Shown here piece after piece: positions 11,026 to 22,071 of a stretch of 64,000 nucleotides of DNA (position 1 is the first letter of the stretch; each line of letters opens with the position of its first letter). A model generated the notes under the pieces. That model was not told where the DNA came from, ran no database searches, and was given only the letters and a program-made list of their open reading frames with translations. The position numbers were made by a program, and so were the translations under genes. This DNA is from Crocodylus rhombifer. Its lineage: Eukaryota; Chordata; Crocodylia; Crocodylidae. The stretch spans positions 434,001 to 498,000 of the forward strand of contig JAVSML010024710.1 of NCBI GenBank assembly GCA_038503035.1, given 5' to 3'.

Positions 11026-13466
11026 CCCACAAGCAAACCTCAGACCTGCCTCCTAAGCCAGTCCCTTAGCAGTTGGGATGATACCACATCATACAATCAT
11101 GTGCTTCTCATGACTTACTCTGTGTACTGAAGGGAAACAACAGAACTGTTAACAAAGCTTCTGCTCTATCACACTAGAATGAATCTCAGCGTGCTTACAC
11201 AAGTTACATTTTTTGCATGAAGGCTCTCTAAAGCTGTGACACAACACACATGCATGGATGCAGAGCACTTTTAAATAGCCAGCAGCATGAAAAATTAACC
11301 ATGGTCAAGTCAGGTAAAAGATGATGGTGCTCTAAAGCAGAGTGCCTTAGAGAACTTGGTTCCCTCCAGGGTTGATTATTTCTGCTTCGCGGGGCTGTCT
11401 GTGGGGAGGGAGGAAGGGAGGGAGAGGGGAAGGGAACAGCACAGTCACTGGGAGGTGGAATGGAGGCCTCGCTCCTTGCAGCGCCCCCACAGCTATCCCT
11501 TGCCTCATGGGCCCAGCCCGGCTCCCCCCCATGCCTCAGTTGGGGTAGCTGGGGGGGCGTGAGGCAAGGGAGCTCTGTTCCACCCCATACTCCTCTCCAG
11601 CTCTGGCCAGGCAAACCAGCTGGCAGCTCTGTGCTGCTCCCTCTCTCCCTCTCCCTGCTGACAGCCCAGAGATGGGAAGAGGGGGGGCCTGGGGAGAGGG
11701 TTGAACTGTTAGGCAATCACCTCAAAGACTCCTGGAGTGCCCCCACCTGCTGGCCAGGGCTGGAGCAGGCAGCATCCAGCTCCCCCTCTCACCCAACAGG
11801 CAAATGTTTGCTGGGGAGGGGGGGAAGGCTCTAGCTCATGGCATTGTGTGTAAAGTGTCATGAGTTAGAGCAGGGCCCTAAAAATCTGTAGGCCCTGTCA
11901 TTCTCTAACCTATTCTATGTACAGAGGCAGGGAACAAGAATTTACTCTCTGTTCAGAGAGCTAATTTATATTAGCTACTCATTTGTTTTTAAAAAGCATT
12001 CAGGACTGAATTATCTCCCTATAAAGGAAGTTTGCTACTTTATCATCTTGCACCTTCAAACCCAAATGTCCACAAAACCTCAACAGCACAAGAAGGAGGT
12101 TTTCATAATGGTAAGAAAGTACTTTGGGCCCCCAAAGTACATGCCTAGTTACAGAAGGGCTGTTATATGGTCTTATTGTACTTAGTTCCTTTAAAAAGGG
12201 AAAGCTTCACTCAACTTCTCAGACAAAAGCCTGTTTCTAGAGCATTGTGGCTTCTTTTTAAGATGGAGAAGCTGTAAAATACTTCACTGTAGTCTTTTGA
12301 CAGGGAATACAAAAATTATAACCAGCAAAACAAGAACACAAATGAAGCAAGAGTACTTAGAAAGCTGAATGAATGCAAAGTTCTTGATCTCATGCTAACA
12401 AAATAAATATTTATGTAGGGACCACCCTTAAACACTGCAGCTTGTAAGGAGTGGCAGTAATGACTGTACTGATTTCCAGCCATGATGGCAAAAATATTTA
12501 TACAACTGCATGCTGTAAGCGAGATTGTCTTTTATTTCAATTTTTCCAAGCCAGGCAGTTTCACTATCTGTACAAATGAAAAAGTATTCCCATGCTGTCT
12601 CATCTCCCCAACAAAATTAAAAGACACATTATTCACTTTAAGGCCACAAATTTTACTTATCCCACAGCTGTCCTGCTCTGACGGGGAAAGCCTTTTATCT
12701 TCTAGTTTTAACGTATCAAGAGGTTTTGCTTGTTTCTTAAGTTCACAACTGTATTACCAAGGTAATTTTAAGAAAATGTAAAGAATCTAGACTACCTGCA
12801 CACTTATACACAGAGCTCAGAATCAAAGAATAATTAGGTACATCTCACATGGCACTTAACACTAGCCCCACAACTAAACTAACATAGTCAATGCTGTTGC
12901 TACAGAAACAAGCAAAGGATGATATACTGATTTAGAGAGGCAGCTGACGCTTTAGGAGTCATGAAAAACCCCATGAGCTGTGTTTTGCTCTGCACACTCA
13001 GGTGACTCCCTCACTGTCCTTACCCAATTTATGTTTTGTGGAAACAGAATGGCAAAGCAGGTCAGGACTACTCATAAGAAAAGGAGAGGCCTGAAACAAA
13101 CTGCCTGGTTACCCCAAAACTAGGGATAAAACAAAGGCTTGTTTATTGCAGAATAACATATATTTTGCATTCTTCATAGTGGGGAGGTGTTTTGAAGTGA
13201 TGTAGATAACTGTGACTAAGAACAAGGTATAAAGGCCAGTTTAAATGTTGGGTCTCCTGACTTTGACAGGATCTCTTCTTCTAAGTAGATGAATGTTTGA
13301 GATACCAGTAAGAAGATAATTAGTAGAGAAAATAAAAGAAAACCTCCCTCTACATTTGCCCTGATACCCATCACTGAGGCTGCACTGAAGCAACCTGTTC
13401 TACAGGAAAACAAAGCTTCTATTTGCGCAGGTGGAACATAACTATCTCAAGAATGGCTAAACTCTG

Positions 13467-13902
13467 GGGCCACATCCAGATGTGCAGGGGCATGCGCTAG
13501 TAACAGCACAAATCTGTGCTGCTACTTTGTACTGCAGGGCACACCCCTGCACGTGCACTTTGGTGAGGGACAAATTGTCCTGCTTCAGGCAAATTGCCCT
13601 TGCCTCACTTCTCCCAGCATGCTGGAGTAGCTGGGGCACAAATGAAATAGTAGAGAGGCTCTGGCCAGCAGCCAGAGTGTCTCCTTAAAGGACTGGGCCT
13701 CTATTTGTTCCAGCTCATGCTACCGTAGCATGCACTGCTTTTATTCTTGGTAGGTTTCTTTCTTTTTTTTGCTACTGGGAAATCCTGGTAACAAATTTTG
13801 CCCTTGTCCTATAAATTTTCAGCATGGAGCACATTTTAATGTTCTGGGTGTGTGGTTTGCAGTGCTGAAAACTGCATGTGTCTGCATGTCTGAATGTGGC
13901 CT
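13467..13902. mobile_element. MITE-like element with GGCCACAT ends
   Basis: The left end GGGCCACATCCAGATGTGCA and the inverted right end GGCCACATTCAGACATGCAG are closely similar. The interior contains TACTGGGAAATCCTGGTAAC, a motif echoed in the arms of the composite at 35046-38923, so the two may be related. No convincing target duplication was found. Confidence 0.6.
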
Positions 13903-15591
13903 ACTAGTACAAACAGCAACTTTGAGGTTGTACAAGTGTATGCCACCAGCTGTAACTGGGGCAAATTGCTGGTCTACACAAGGCCAAAGAGAGCACTACA
14001 AAATATGAAGTTTAGTATATGTATATTAAAAGGGAACAGTAGCTGACAAAGCCAATTCAAGGAGACCACATATAATTGCATTTGCTGTGGTTCTCAATGT
14101 TATAGATGTCTTTGAAGTTTTTTGAAGTTTTCTGATCCAAATGGCACTGGTTTCAAGCATCCAGATTCCAAATTAATTCAGCAAGACATGCAAGTGCTCA
14201 AAACATCTGAGCATTGGGTGTTTACTTAGTAGGCATCTTAAACTACTTTAACGAAGCACTTTCTTTTGGGAACAGACATTATTGAAGAACTTTCCAGTAA
14301 ACACTTATATGCTGAAATGCAATGTACCTTCAAAGTCACAATTAGGACAGTCCTTTTCTAGAGAGCTTTAAGCACATTTGTAGTTGGAAATAAGATAAAG
14401 AAAATTATCCTTACAACATCCACTCACTGCAAGCACAGAGCCCTATTTGTTGACTTAAGAAAAAAAAAAGGAACCGTTCCAATTTCTGTTGGTGCTTTCT
14501 GAGCTCACACATCTACAGAATTGTTAACTAGTTCCCTTAGCAAAAGCCCTATTACAAGTGGCAATTCATGTGCCTGAAAGAACCCATTTCAGAGCCCAAA
14601 GGAATTTGCCAGTCTGGCAGACATTTTTATTTGTAAACTGAGCAAATTTTATATGGAAGCCAATGAAACGAACATGGAAACTCTTGATGCCATTTTAAAG
14701 TTACTTTTTATATTACAACCACACGTATAGTAAACACACAAAATATGTTACGGACTTACTACGTTTTCCTTCTCGCCCTCATTTCCTAACTTCAGTAATC
14801 TAAAACCTGAGCTTTGAAAGTTTAGAAACCCATTGCCCACAATTCCTAACTGCATTATGCAGTCTTGAGCTGAGCTATGCATTTAGAAAGCTAGCCATCC
14901 CATCCAGATGCCGTGTTTCTTAATTGCCCACAGAAAAGCAAAAGAAGTTCTTCCTGCAACCAGGTACTTAAGTAGATACTGATGTTCACATCATAGACCA
15001 TTTTAAAGAGCATCAGGTACTTTACAAAAAACTCTGAAAGCATCCTAATTTTAAATAAGATATATCCTCTATTCCTCATGTTTACTACTAAAATTGTGAA
15101 AAACAGAACTTACATTTATTTATAATCCAGTTTAAAAACCAAACCAAACAAAAACAAAAAACCAACCAACTCGCTTTGGTGATAAACAGAAGAACCCACC
15201 TTTATTTGGGAGATAAGGGACAGGAGCCTAGCTCCATTTTGTATTTATTTAAAATCTGAAATGAATGGTTTCCATTAACATTCACAAAACATACAGTAAA
15301 AGAATACAAAAACAGAACAGTTTCCAAAAAAAATTCAACTTCCTTAATAAGTAGCTAAGCAAAATAAAGCTTTGCTTCTTCAAAATCCCAGCGTTTTGAT
15401 TCATATTTCACATTCCTCCCCCTTCCCCCCCGCCATATTGAAAATGAAGGGCCTGACTCCAGAATTATCATTTAAATTTCACTGGGATATTATTATTGTT
15501 GACTGTTTAGATCACTAGATCTACTTGAGACGTATCTTTTCAAATCTGTTTCTAAATCTTTAAGGTAAAGAACAGAAGTACCTTTTCATAC

Positions 15592-15714
15592 CTGGATTAG
15601 ACATTTACTGACATCACTTGCACAGAGGGCCTTATTGCAGCTTGTTGATGGCTGAATCCATAATAAAAACATTAAGACAGTTACAGCAGGCGCTGTGACG
15701 TACTGTGACCTCAT
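15592..15714 (-). CDS. TWSG1: TWSG1 first coding exon (start codon and signal peptide)
   Basis: Twisted gastrulation (TWSG1) is a secreted cysteine-rich protein that binds BMPs and chordin and tunes BMP signalling (family knowledge). The exon encodes 41 residues: a 25-residue hydrophobic signal peptide starting MRSQYV and ending QPSTS, then the mature N terminus CNKALCASDVSKCLIQ, identical to the vertebrate protein as I recall it. It ends at CAG|GTATGA, phase 0, where the human protein continues ELCQC. The ATG at 15714 is chosen because it gives the family's 25-residue leader. An in-frame ATG at 15774 lies upstream of the probable acceptor, so it is intronic. The remaining exons, which encode most of the cysteine-rich protein, were not recognised and are expected beyond position 1. 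TWSG1 following ANKRD12 in the same orientation matches human chromosome 18. Confidence 0.93.
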
Positions 15715-15755
15715 GTTTCCTGCAGGCAGGTAATTTCTGGAACCTCCAAGCAGCA
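15715..15755 (-). other. TWSG1: TWSG1 5' UTR part of the start-codon exon
   Basis: On the minus strand a pyrimidine-rich tract ends GATTTCAG at 15756, a good acceptor 41 nt before the ATG. An alternative acceptor-like CCTGCAG lies closer to the ATG, so the UTR start is inferred. Confidence 0.6.
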
Positions 15756-17989
15756 CTGAAATCAGAAACCACAACTGAAAAGGCTGCTTTAGCTAGAGTG
15801 GAAGCCAAGTCCTTTTTTGTTTTCTTTCACGTAACTCTTTGGATACCATTTATTATTTCTGGTAGGGTGAACTAATTTAAACCAAATTAAGTGCATATGT
15901 GTATATGAATATATAGAAAAAACAATTTGAATATTTGTGCCAATATAACTTTTGATTATAACTTACTCTAAATTGCATTATAAAATGCCTCAGGGGTGTA
16001 GGCTGTAGCCGTGTTGGTCTACGGACACAGGCAGACAAGGTTCTTTGGGTAAATCTGGTATCTTTTATTAGACCAACTCAAATAGTTGGAAAAATTCTTC
16101 TTAGCAAGCTTTCAGGCACAAACATCCTTTGTCAGGCTGAGGAAACATTACGAAATGCCTGTGTTTTTCACATGCCATGACTAACAGAGTATCTTATTTG
16201 AGTGTTATAACTCCCCCCCCAAAAAATCACATGCCAATACTAAAAATTAAGGGGCTGCCTTTGTAATCAGGTACGTAACTTCTCTCACATGAAAATTATT
16301 CACTTGCAGCACCAAGGGCTAAAATTCTATCTGTATCAAAAACATTTTTAATGGCATGGAATCTCTTTCAGTTCAAAATAAAATTGCTTGTGTCAACACA
16401 AAGTCTAATTTACATGTGAATATTTCAACAAAAGGATTGTGAAATTTTTACACTCAACCCCAAACTTTCAAAAATAAGAACCTAATGCTAAGGGTGTGAT
16501 TTTTTTTCAAAGCACAAAGGGGACCAGGTGCACCTGTAACTGCAAACCCTGCCAAAAGGAAAGTAGTCCAGTTAAAGCCATTCCATTTTTTCCACTTATG
16601 AAAGTCTATTAGTAGGTAGGTAAGTAGTATTTATTACAAAGGTAGCATGGAATACTGCTTTTACCATTCCTCATTATTTGCATCATGGTAGCCTAAGGAC
16701 TCTAATCATAAACCTAAACCCCTTTGTGCTACAAACTGTACACAAACATTATAAAAGACAAGTTCAGTCTCAAGCAGCTTACAATGAATTGCTATTGTTT
16801 TCACCATGAGGATGTTAATGAGACTCTAGATTAGTCTTTTTTTTTGCAGCAATGAGCATTTTAAGTGTGAAACTACTTTTCAGAAAACATTTCTATGTGA
16901 TCTCCAGTTCCACAAGTAGGTAGGAAACTAATTTAAGAAACCAGTGCAAAAACATCCTCTGGAGGAGTTTAAGACTACAAGTGGGAAGAGAGTCAAGAAT
17001 GTTAACATGTAAACAAATAAAGATGTAGGATTGAAATAGAGAGGTTAAGTCCTTAAATATACATTTTTTAATTTAGAAAAACATGATTCATATTCACTTA
17101 GAGTTTTGCAGGGCTTCTTCTACCCAAGCCACAGACACAGGATCCTTCATAAAACCACAAACCATTTACATTCACTGTTTATTAAGACATCAAACATACA
17201 TGAGGTTTGATGCTCACCATAATTAGAATCTAGATTTCACTATAATTATCTTAAATAAAAAAGCAGGAGACAAAAGTAAAGATCCTTCAAGGTAACGAAG
17301 TAAGAGAGGAAGCCCAAGCAGAGAAGCTAGTGCAAACATTAAGCTTTGATAGAGGATGATTAAAATGGGCTTTTAATCAAAACATTTGTTTCATCATCAT
17401 CATCAGTTTGGATTTAATTATGTATATAAATGGCTTCTGAATATCAAATTGGATAGATGTTCCTTGTATGAACACACTCCTAGTGTCCCATTAATACAGA
17501 TGCCTGTAACAGGGTGAGGAGCTTAGTTTTCATTGCCCCCCCTCCCCACCCCACATCCCTGCATCTCCCATTCCTGCATCTTTACTCCACACATCTCTGC
17601 TGCATCCTGCTTGCCCTCAAACTATTCACTGCTGTGAACCATCTTTATCCCTTACCCCTGTTCAGTTTCTGCTACCTACCCTGGTTTCTCCTTGTGTACA
17701 TCAGTCCACTCATTCCCAGTTATTCACTTCCCAAATTGTGTGCCTAACCACAAACAGGGCTCTGGTTGACTCCTGGTCAACTTTAGTTAACCTGGAGCTA
17801 ACTCCCCTTAGATCTATGCTGTAAAACAGTCAATGCTTCCAGCCAACCCAATCTGCTGACCTTCCCCGGCACAAAGCAAACTTGTTTTAGCCAAAACTTT
17901 CCTGAAGTCGGCAAAACCCCAGTATGGTGGTGTCTCAAGAAGGCAGCGCAGATTTATAATTTATAAACTAACCAAAGTTGATATGGAAA
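15756..17989 (-). other. TWSG1: TWSG1 intron 1, largely unassigned
   Basis: AT-rich sequence between the start-codon exon and the simple-repeat block. Apart from one family A repeat (15988-16152) I see no element with definable ends. The short open frame at 17514-17747 is pyrimidine-rich and not gene-like. Confidence 0.5.
15988..16152 (+). repeat. Dispersed repeat family A, copy 3
   Basis: It contains GTAGCCGTGTTGGTCTA, GGCAGACAAGGTTCTTTGGG and TATCTTTTATTAGACCAACT, followed by GCAAGCTTTCAGG and TTTGTCAGGCTGAGGAAAC. It is a shorter and cleaner copy than the other three and ends at the point where copies 1 and 2 continue. Confidence 0.75.
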
Positions 17990-18500
17990 GAGAGAGAGGG
18001 AGATTAGACATAGCTATATATCTATAGAGAAGGATATATATACACACACATATATCTATCTGTCTATACATAGAGATTAACTACATATAGACAGACAGGA
18101 AGGGGGAGAGAAAGATGAGATACAGATTTATAGAGAGATTAGATATAGCTATAGACATAAATACAGGGGAGAAAGTAGATATATTAGGGAAGAGGGTTTT
18201 TATATATATATATGGAGAAAGAGTATAAATATAGATATATCTATCTATATATGGAGCGAGATTAGATATTGATATCTATCTATATATTGATATATAGATA
18301 CAGATATGACTATATATATGGAGGGGGGAGAGAGATTAGATATAGAGAGGCATGGGGAGAGGGATTAAATGTATACACAGACAAGGAGAGACAGAGATTA
18401 GAGATATCTGTATAGAGAGATATAATGGAGAGATAATGGATTAGATATAGAGATCTATAGAGAGGGAGAGAAACAAGAGGGAGCGAGATTACATACGGAG
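17990..18500. repeat. GA/GATA-rich simple repeat block
   Basis: About 500 bp of irregular AGAT, TATC, TAGA and GAGA units, with a recurring GAGATTAGATATAG-like motif. It directly abuts the CpG island and would lie in TWSG1 intron 1, just downstream of the promoter. It is likely length-polymorphic. Confidence 0.85.
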
Positions 18501-18515
18501 ATATGAACGGAGACC

Positions 18516-19085
18516 TACAGCCCGGCTGGGCGCACACACACAGCTGTAGCACCAGCTCCCCGCGAGCCGCGGCCGGTCCCAGCCTCGGACGAAGTGAAGC
18601 CGAGGTGGGCACAGTCCCTCGCCCGCCCCCCGGCCCGGCCGAGGCGCCGCTGCCCAGCGCCTGCCGGGGCCGCGCATCTGCGTGGCGGGGAAGCCCGCCT
18701 GGGCCCGGCCGGGCCGCCACGGCCTGCCTCCCCCAACAGCCCCCTCGCGGGCCCTGAGGAGAGATGGGCCCGAGGCCTCTCCCCGCCCCGGCGCGGACGC
18801 CGCATTCCCCCGCGGTCTCCGGACAAAGAGCCCCGACCTGCCTCACCGCACGGCGCCGCTCCCGAGGAGGCAGAGGCAGCCCCGGCCCCGCCGCTTCCCC
18901 CCGCAGCCAGGAGGAGGCGGGGGAGGAGGCAGCGCCCCGCCTAGGGGCAGGGACGGTGACAGGGACAGGCCGTGCCCGGGGAGGAGAGGGGAGAGCTCGG
19001 GCCCCGGGGAGCTGCGGGGCGGGGAGGGAGCTCCCCCGGCCCAGCCCCGGCTCCGTCCTGACTGAATTAAAGGAGAACGGGGAAG
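18516..19085 (-). promoter_or_regulatory. TWSG1: CpG island, probable TWSG1 promoter and first exon
   Basis: About 570 bp of very GC-rich, CpG-dense sequence stand out sharply from AT-rich flanks. It lies about 3 kb upstream of the TWSG1 start-codon exon and about 4 kb beyond the ANKRD12 3' end, where a TWSG1 CpG-island promoter is expected. No TATA box is evident. A possible exon-1 donor (GTGAGG on minus, 18846-18841) would end a noncoding first exon. Long overlapping open frames in all directions here reflect GC richness. Strand is inferred from TWSG1; bidirectional activity cannot be excluded. Confidence 0.7.
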
Positions 19086-19114
19086 CTCTGGGACAGGCGG
19101 CCCAGGGGTGCGGG

Positions 19115-19250
19115 GCCCTCCATCCTTGGAGGCTTTTAAGACCCAAGCAGACAAAGCCTTGGCTGTGATGGGAGTCGGGGCTGGTCCTGCTTCGAGCAGG
19201 GGACTGGACTAGATGCGACCTCCTGAGGTCCCTTCCAACCCTCATTTCCA
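19115..19250 (+). mobile_element. CR1 LINE 3' tail
   Basis: It contains the typical CR1 3'-end series CCATCCTTGGAGGCTTTTAA, GGTCCTGCTTCGAGCAGGGG, TGGACTAGATG and GACCTCCTGAGGTCCCTTCC, then AACCCT. It is 5'-truncated and sits about 30 bp from the CpG island edge. Confidence 0.9.
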
Positions 19251-19327
19251 AGGGGTGTGAACTGCAGCACTAAATAAAGTCCGTTTCTCCAGCGGTAACC
19301 AAGTTTCACAGTGAACTAGATACATTG

Positions 19328-19600
19328 GGTGCGTCTACACGTGCGCTTTAATGCGCAGTAGCCTATTTTACTGTGTATTAAAGCATCAGGTTAAAAAATG
19401 TGCAATTACACCAATACATAATGAAATAGGCTACTGCACATTGTCACTTAAAAACCACGCACGTTCATTGCTGTGTATTAAGAAAGCCTACCATGCACGT
19501 GTTTAGTACCTCACATTGAAGATGGTAAATTTAATGTACATTAGAAAAAAGTGCCTTAATGCACTAATAGGCATTAGTCTTCGTTCTTTACATATTTAAT
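19328..19600. repeat. MITE-like block with TGCGTCTACACGTGC end
   Basis: It starts GGGTGCGTCTACACGTGC and contains alternating TTAATGCGCAGTAG, GCCTATTTTACTG and inverted CAGTAGCC-like words. Similar words occur at 90-180, 21465-21682 and 54318-54600. The right end is not defined. Confidence 0.45.
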
Positions 19601-19962
19601 GGAACTTGAAATCTAAAGGGACTGTCTTCCACGAGCCATAGTGTGGCTCTTCCCAAACTCAACAAGCTCTTGTTAATTTTGCTCATCAAACAGAAAAGGA
19701 ACTTACCAAAACATCCATAGATGCTTCTCGAGCAAATCCTGGGACGTCATTCTCCCCTTGTACTTGGCCTTGGTGAGGCCGCAGCTGGAGTACTGCGTCC
19801 AGTTTTGGGCTCCACAATTCAACAAGGATGTGGAGAAGCTTGAGAGAGTCCAGAGGAGAGCCACGCGCATGATCAGAGGTCAGGAAAACAGATCTTATGA
19901 TGATAGGCTGAGAGACATGGGACTCTTTAGCCTGGAAAAGCGTAGGCTCGGGGTGATCTGAT

Positions 19963-20636
19963 TGTTAGAAATGGAGTATTGTTAGAAATGCACAGCTTGC
20001 ATCTTGTGCCTGATAAGGAAGAAACACTACCAAGGACTTTTTTCCTTGCCCAGCCTTGCCACAGCTCTTCTTATACTAAATCGCAGACTCTCCCCCAGCT
20101 TCTCCCTAGCCGTTCTCATGCAGATTACAGAAGCTGGAATTCAACTGACTGTGTCCTTGAAAGGGGGGNNNNNNNNNNNNNNNNNNNNNNNNNNNNNNNN
20201 NNNNNNNNNNNNNNNNNNNNNNNNNNNNNNNNNNNNNNNNNNNNNNNNNNNNNNNNNNNNNNNNNNNNGGGGGGGTTTAAACTCTTGGTGACCTATAGTA
20301 CTCTCTGAGCATGCTCAATTAGCTGATGCATATTTACCTCTCTGCCCTGCATACTTAAGTAGTTAATTATAATATACATGCGATGGATGTAGTGATGTAA
20401 CCACATGTATGCTTGTATGAAACGGAAATGAGCTGTAAGAGTTCCTGTTTCTGCACACGTGCCCAGGAGGAAAAAGATAAATACAGCCTGCAAAATTCCT
20501 TGGTGGGTTCAGAGTAATCTGAGTTTTTGACTCTGCTCTGACTCTATTTGCAAATACACCTTTTGTGCCATCTAATGTATGTGTGTCTGTGATACTTTGC
20601 AAGCCTCCAAGAAATGGACCGCAGTTTTTTGCATCA
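19963..20636 (+). mobile_element. Endogenous retrovirus-type LTR inserted in CR1
   Basis: The insertion begins TGTTAGAAATGG and ends TTTTTTGCATCA, fitting the TG...CA rule, and is flanked on both sides by TGAT (19959-19962 and 20637-20640). Removing it restores CR1 continuity. A four-base duplication suggests a class I (gamma/epsilon-like) element by general ERV rules. A TATA-like AGATAAATACA lies at about 20476. The 100-N gap inside means the insertion could be a solo LTR or a larger provirus collapsed in assembly. No gag, pol or env frame is visible. Confidence 0.8.
20169..20268. other. Assembly gap (100 N)
   Basis: Exactly 100 N flanked by G runs on both sides (six G on the left, seven on the right). 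The round number suggests a placeholder of unknown length, and G-homopolymer drop-out is a likely cause. Confidence 0.97.
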
Positions 20637-21462
20637 TGATGGCCACCTATAAGTTTATTGGGGTGACCACCAGGATCTGGGGGAACGTCTGTTCACCAGA
20701 GCGCCCCAAGGGATGACTAGGTCGAACGGTCATAAACTCCTGCAAGACCATTTCAGGCTGGACACAAGGAAGAATTTCTTTACTGTTCGAGCCCCCAAGG
20801 TCTGGAACAGTCTGCCAGCGGAGGTGGTTCAAGCACCTACATTGAACACCTTCAAGAGTAAATTGGATGCTTATCTTGCTGGGATCCTATGACCCCAGCT
20901 GACTTCCTGCCCTTTGGGCAGGGGGCTGGACTCTATGATCTCCCGAGGTCCCTTCCAGCCCTGATGTCTATGAAATCTATGAAACTTCAGTGTAACCGTG
21001 TTTCAGGGCAGTAGAACAAAATTACTCATTGTCCTAGTAGATTGCAGCATCATTGTGCTGGCTAAATAAGATAGGTACTACCTATCAGCTTGGATTTGCA
21101 TTTATATAGAACTTACACAGTTGTCTTCTCCAAGTATCAGCATTTTTCTTTAGCAAGGACTGCTTCTTGACCATTATGGATAACATTAATGCAACAAAAA
21201 CTAATCTGCACAGTTTATAGTAAGGAATTAAGATACTCTGGATTATTCATATTTCAGAAGTCTGTACCTTCTTTCAACTCCAGCTCATTTTGCTTTTAGT
21301 TTTGGGGTTTTTTTTACTTTATCAAATCTGAAGATGCTTTTAAAACTGTGCCCTTTGTCACTTAACATTTCAACAGTGTAAAAGAGATCGTGTTTCTTTT
21401 GTGTTCCTCTTAGCATTTATCCAGATCCAATTAACATTTATTATACACAGTTTGTAGTCAGT

Positions 21463-21682
21463 GGTCGCATCTACATGAGATGCTACTGCGCCATAACGTT
21501 GGTAGGCACCAACTCTGATGTGATGCTACTGCACAGTAGCTTATTGCTGCTGTGCAGTAATGTTAGAAAAAAACTGTACGGATGCCACTGTGTAGTTATT
21601 TAGTAGTTGGTTATGCAAATACTAAATGACTGCGCAGTAACAACTGCACAGTCTGCCACTCATGTAGTTGCGGCCAGTGTGT
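21463..21682. mobile_element. MITE-like element
   Basis: The left end TGGTCGCATCTACATGAG and the inverted right end TGGCCGCAACTACATGAG are similar. The interior alternates CTACTGCGC, GCACAGTAG and inverted forms. It is related in style to 19328-19600. No clear target duplication was found. Confidence 0.6.
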
Positions 21683-22071
21683 ACTTCCCTCTTCTATATC
21701 TGCAGTTGTAAGAAAATTTCATCATTTACTTCACAAGATCCAAAATCCTTTTTTCATTCTTACTAACTTCAGCTTGATCCTCTTAAGGTACGGACCTGTA
21801 GCAGCTCTCTTTTGTTCTTCAGTGCCAAATAAAAGTAAACAAAGGAGTATAGCTGGCACAGAGCAGAAGCATCAGGCTCCTTAATTGCTTTTCCTAGCTG
21901 GCACAAAGTGTGGCTTTATTATGTTTACCATCTTCTTATCCTGGCATAGAACTAGTTATGACATGACACTGTTGATTTTATCTCCTGATAAATCTTTAAG
22001 TTTTTTTCCCATATGAAAAAGCACTTTCTTTATACAGGTATATGGCATGATGCTCTGTGGTTCACCAAGTA

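Larger units (their letters stand above)
1..15591 (-). other. TWSG1: TWSG1 intron 2 (partial), repeat-rich
   Basis: No coding exon was recognised here. I looked for the cysteine-rich continuation of TWSG1 (ELCQCRPGEG and later parts) on the minus strand and did not find it. The repeats listed separately account for about half. I see no assignable structure in 721-1053, 5700-6590, 6820-7318, 8640-10610, 11880-13465 or 13905-15590. A GC-rich, partly purine-rich stretch at about 11347-11880 resembles the interior of other decayed DNA transposons, but I could not define its ends. Confidence 0.6.
19742..20992 (+). mobile_element. CR1 LINE, 3' part, interrupted by an LTR
   Basis: The left segment (19742-19962) encodes the end of the CR1 reverse-transcriptase ORF ([37 protein letters not shown]). 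The right segment (20637-20992) continues the same element with NNGHKLL-type coding sequence, GGTCTGGAACAGTCTGCCAG and the 3' end GAGGTCCCTTCCAGCCCTGA followed by CTATGAAAT repeats. The two halves join exactly at a duplicated TGAT either side of the inserted LTR. It is 5'-truncated, as usual for CR1. Confidence 0.92.

Noticed and set aside
12482..12781. 99-codon plus-strand ORF as possible small gene
   Set aside because: No conserved motif, no splice or promoter context, antisense to TWSG1 intron 2; length is not unusual by chance.
15715..15774. Upstream in-frame ATG extending TWSG1 by 20 residues
   Set aside because: The ATG is on the intron side of the likely acceptor, and the 25-residue leader starting at 15714 matches the family length.
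18310..19251. 313-codon minus-strand ORF and several overlapping ORFs on both strands across the CpG island
   Set aside because: Proline/arginine/glycine-rich translations in all frames are expected from GC-rich, stop-poor DNA. The ORF also runs from a CR1 tail through the island into simple repeat, so it is not one protein.
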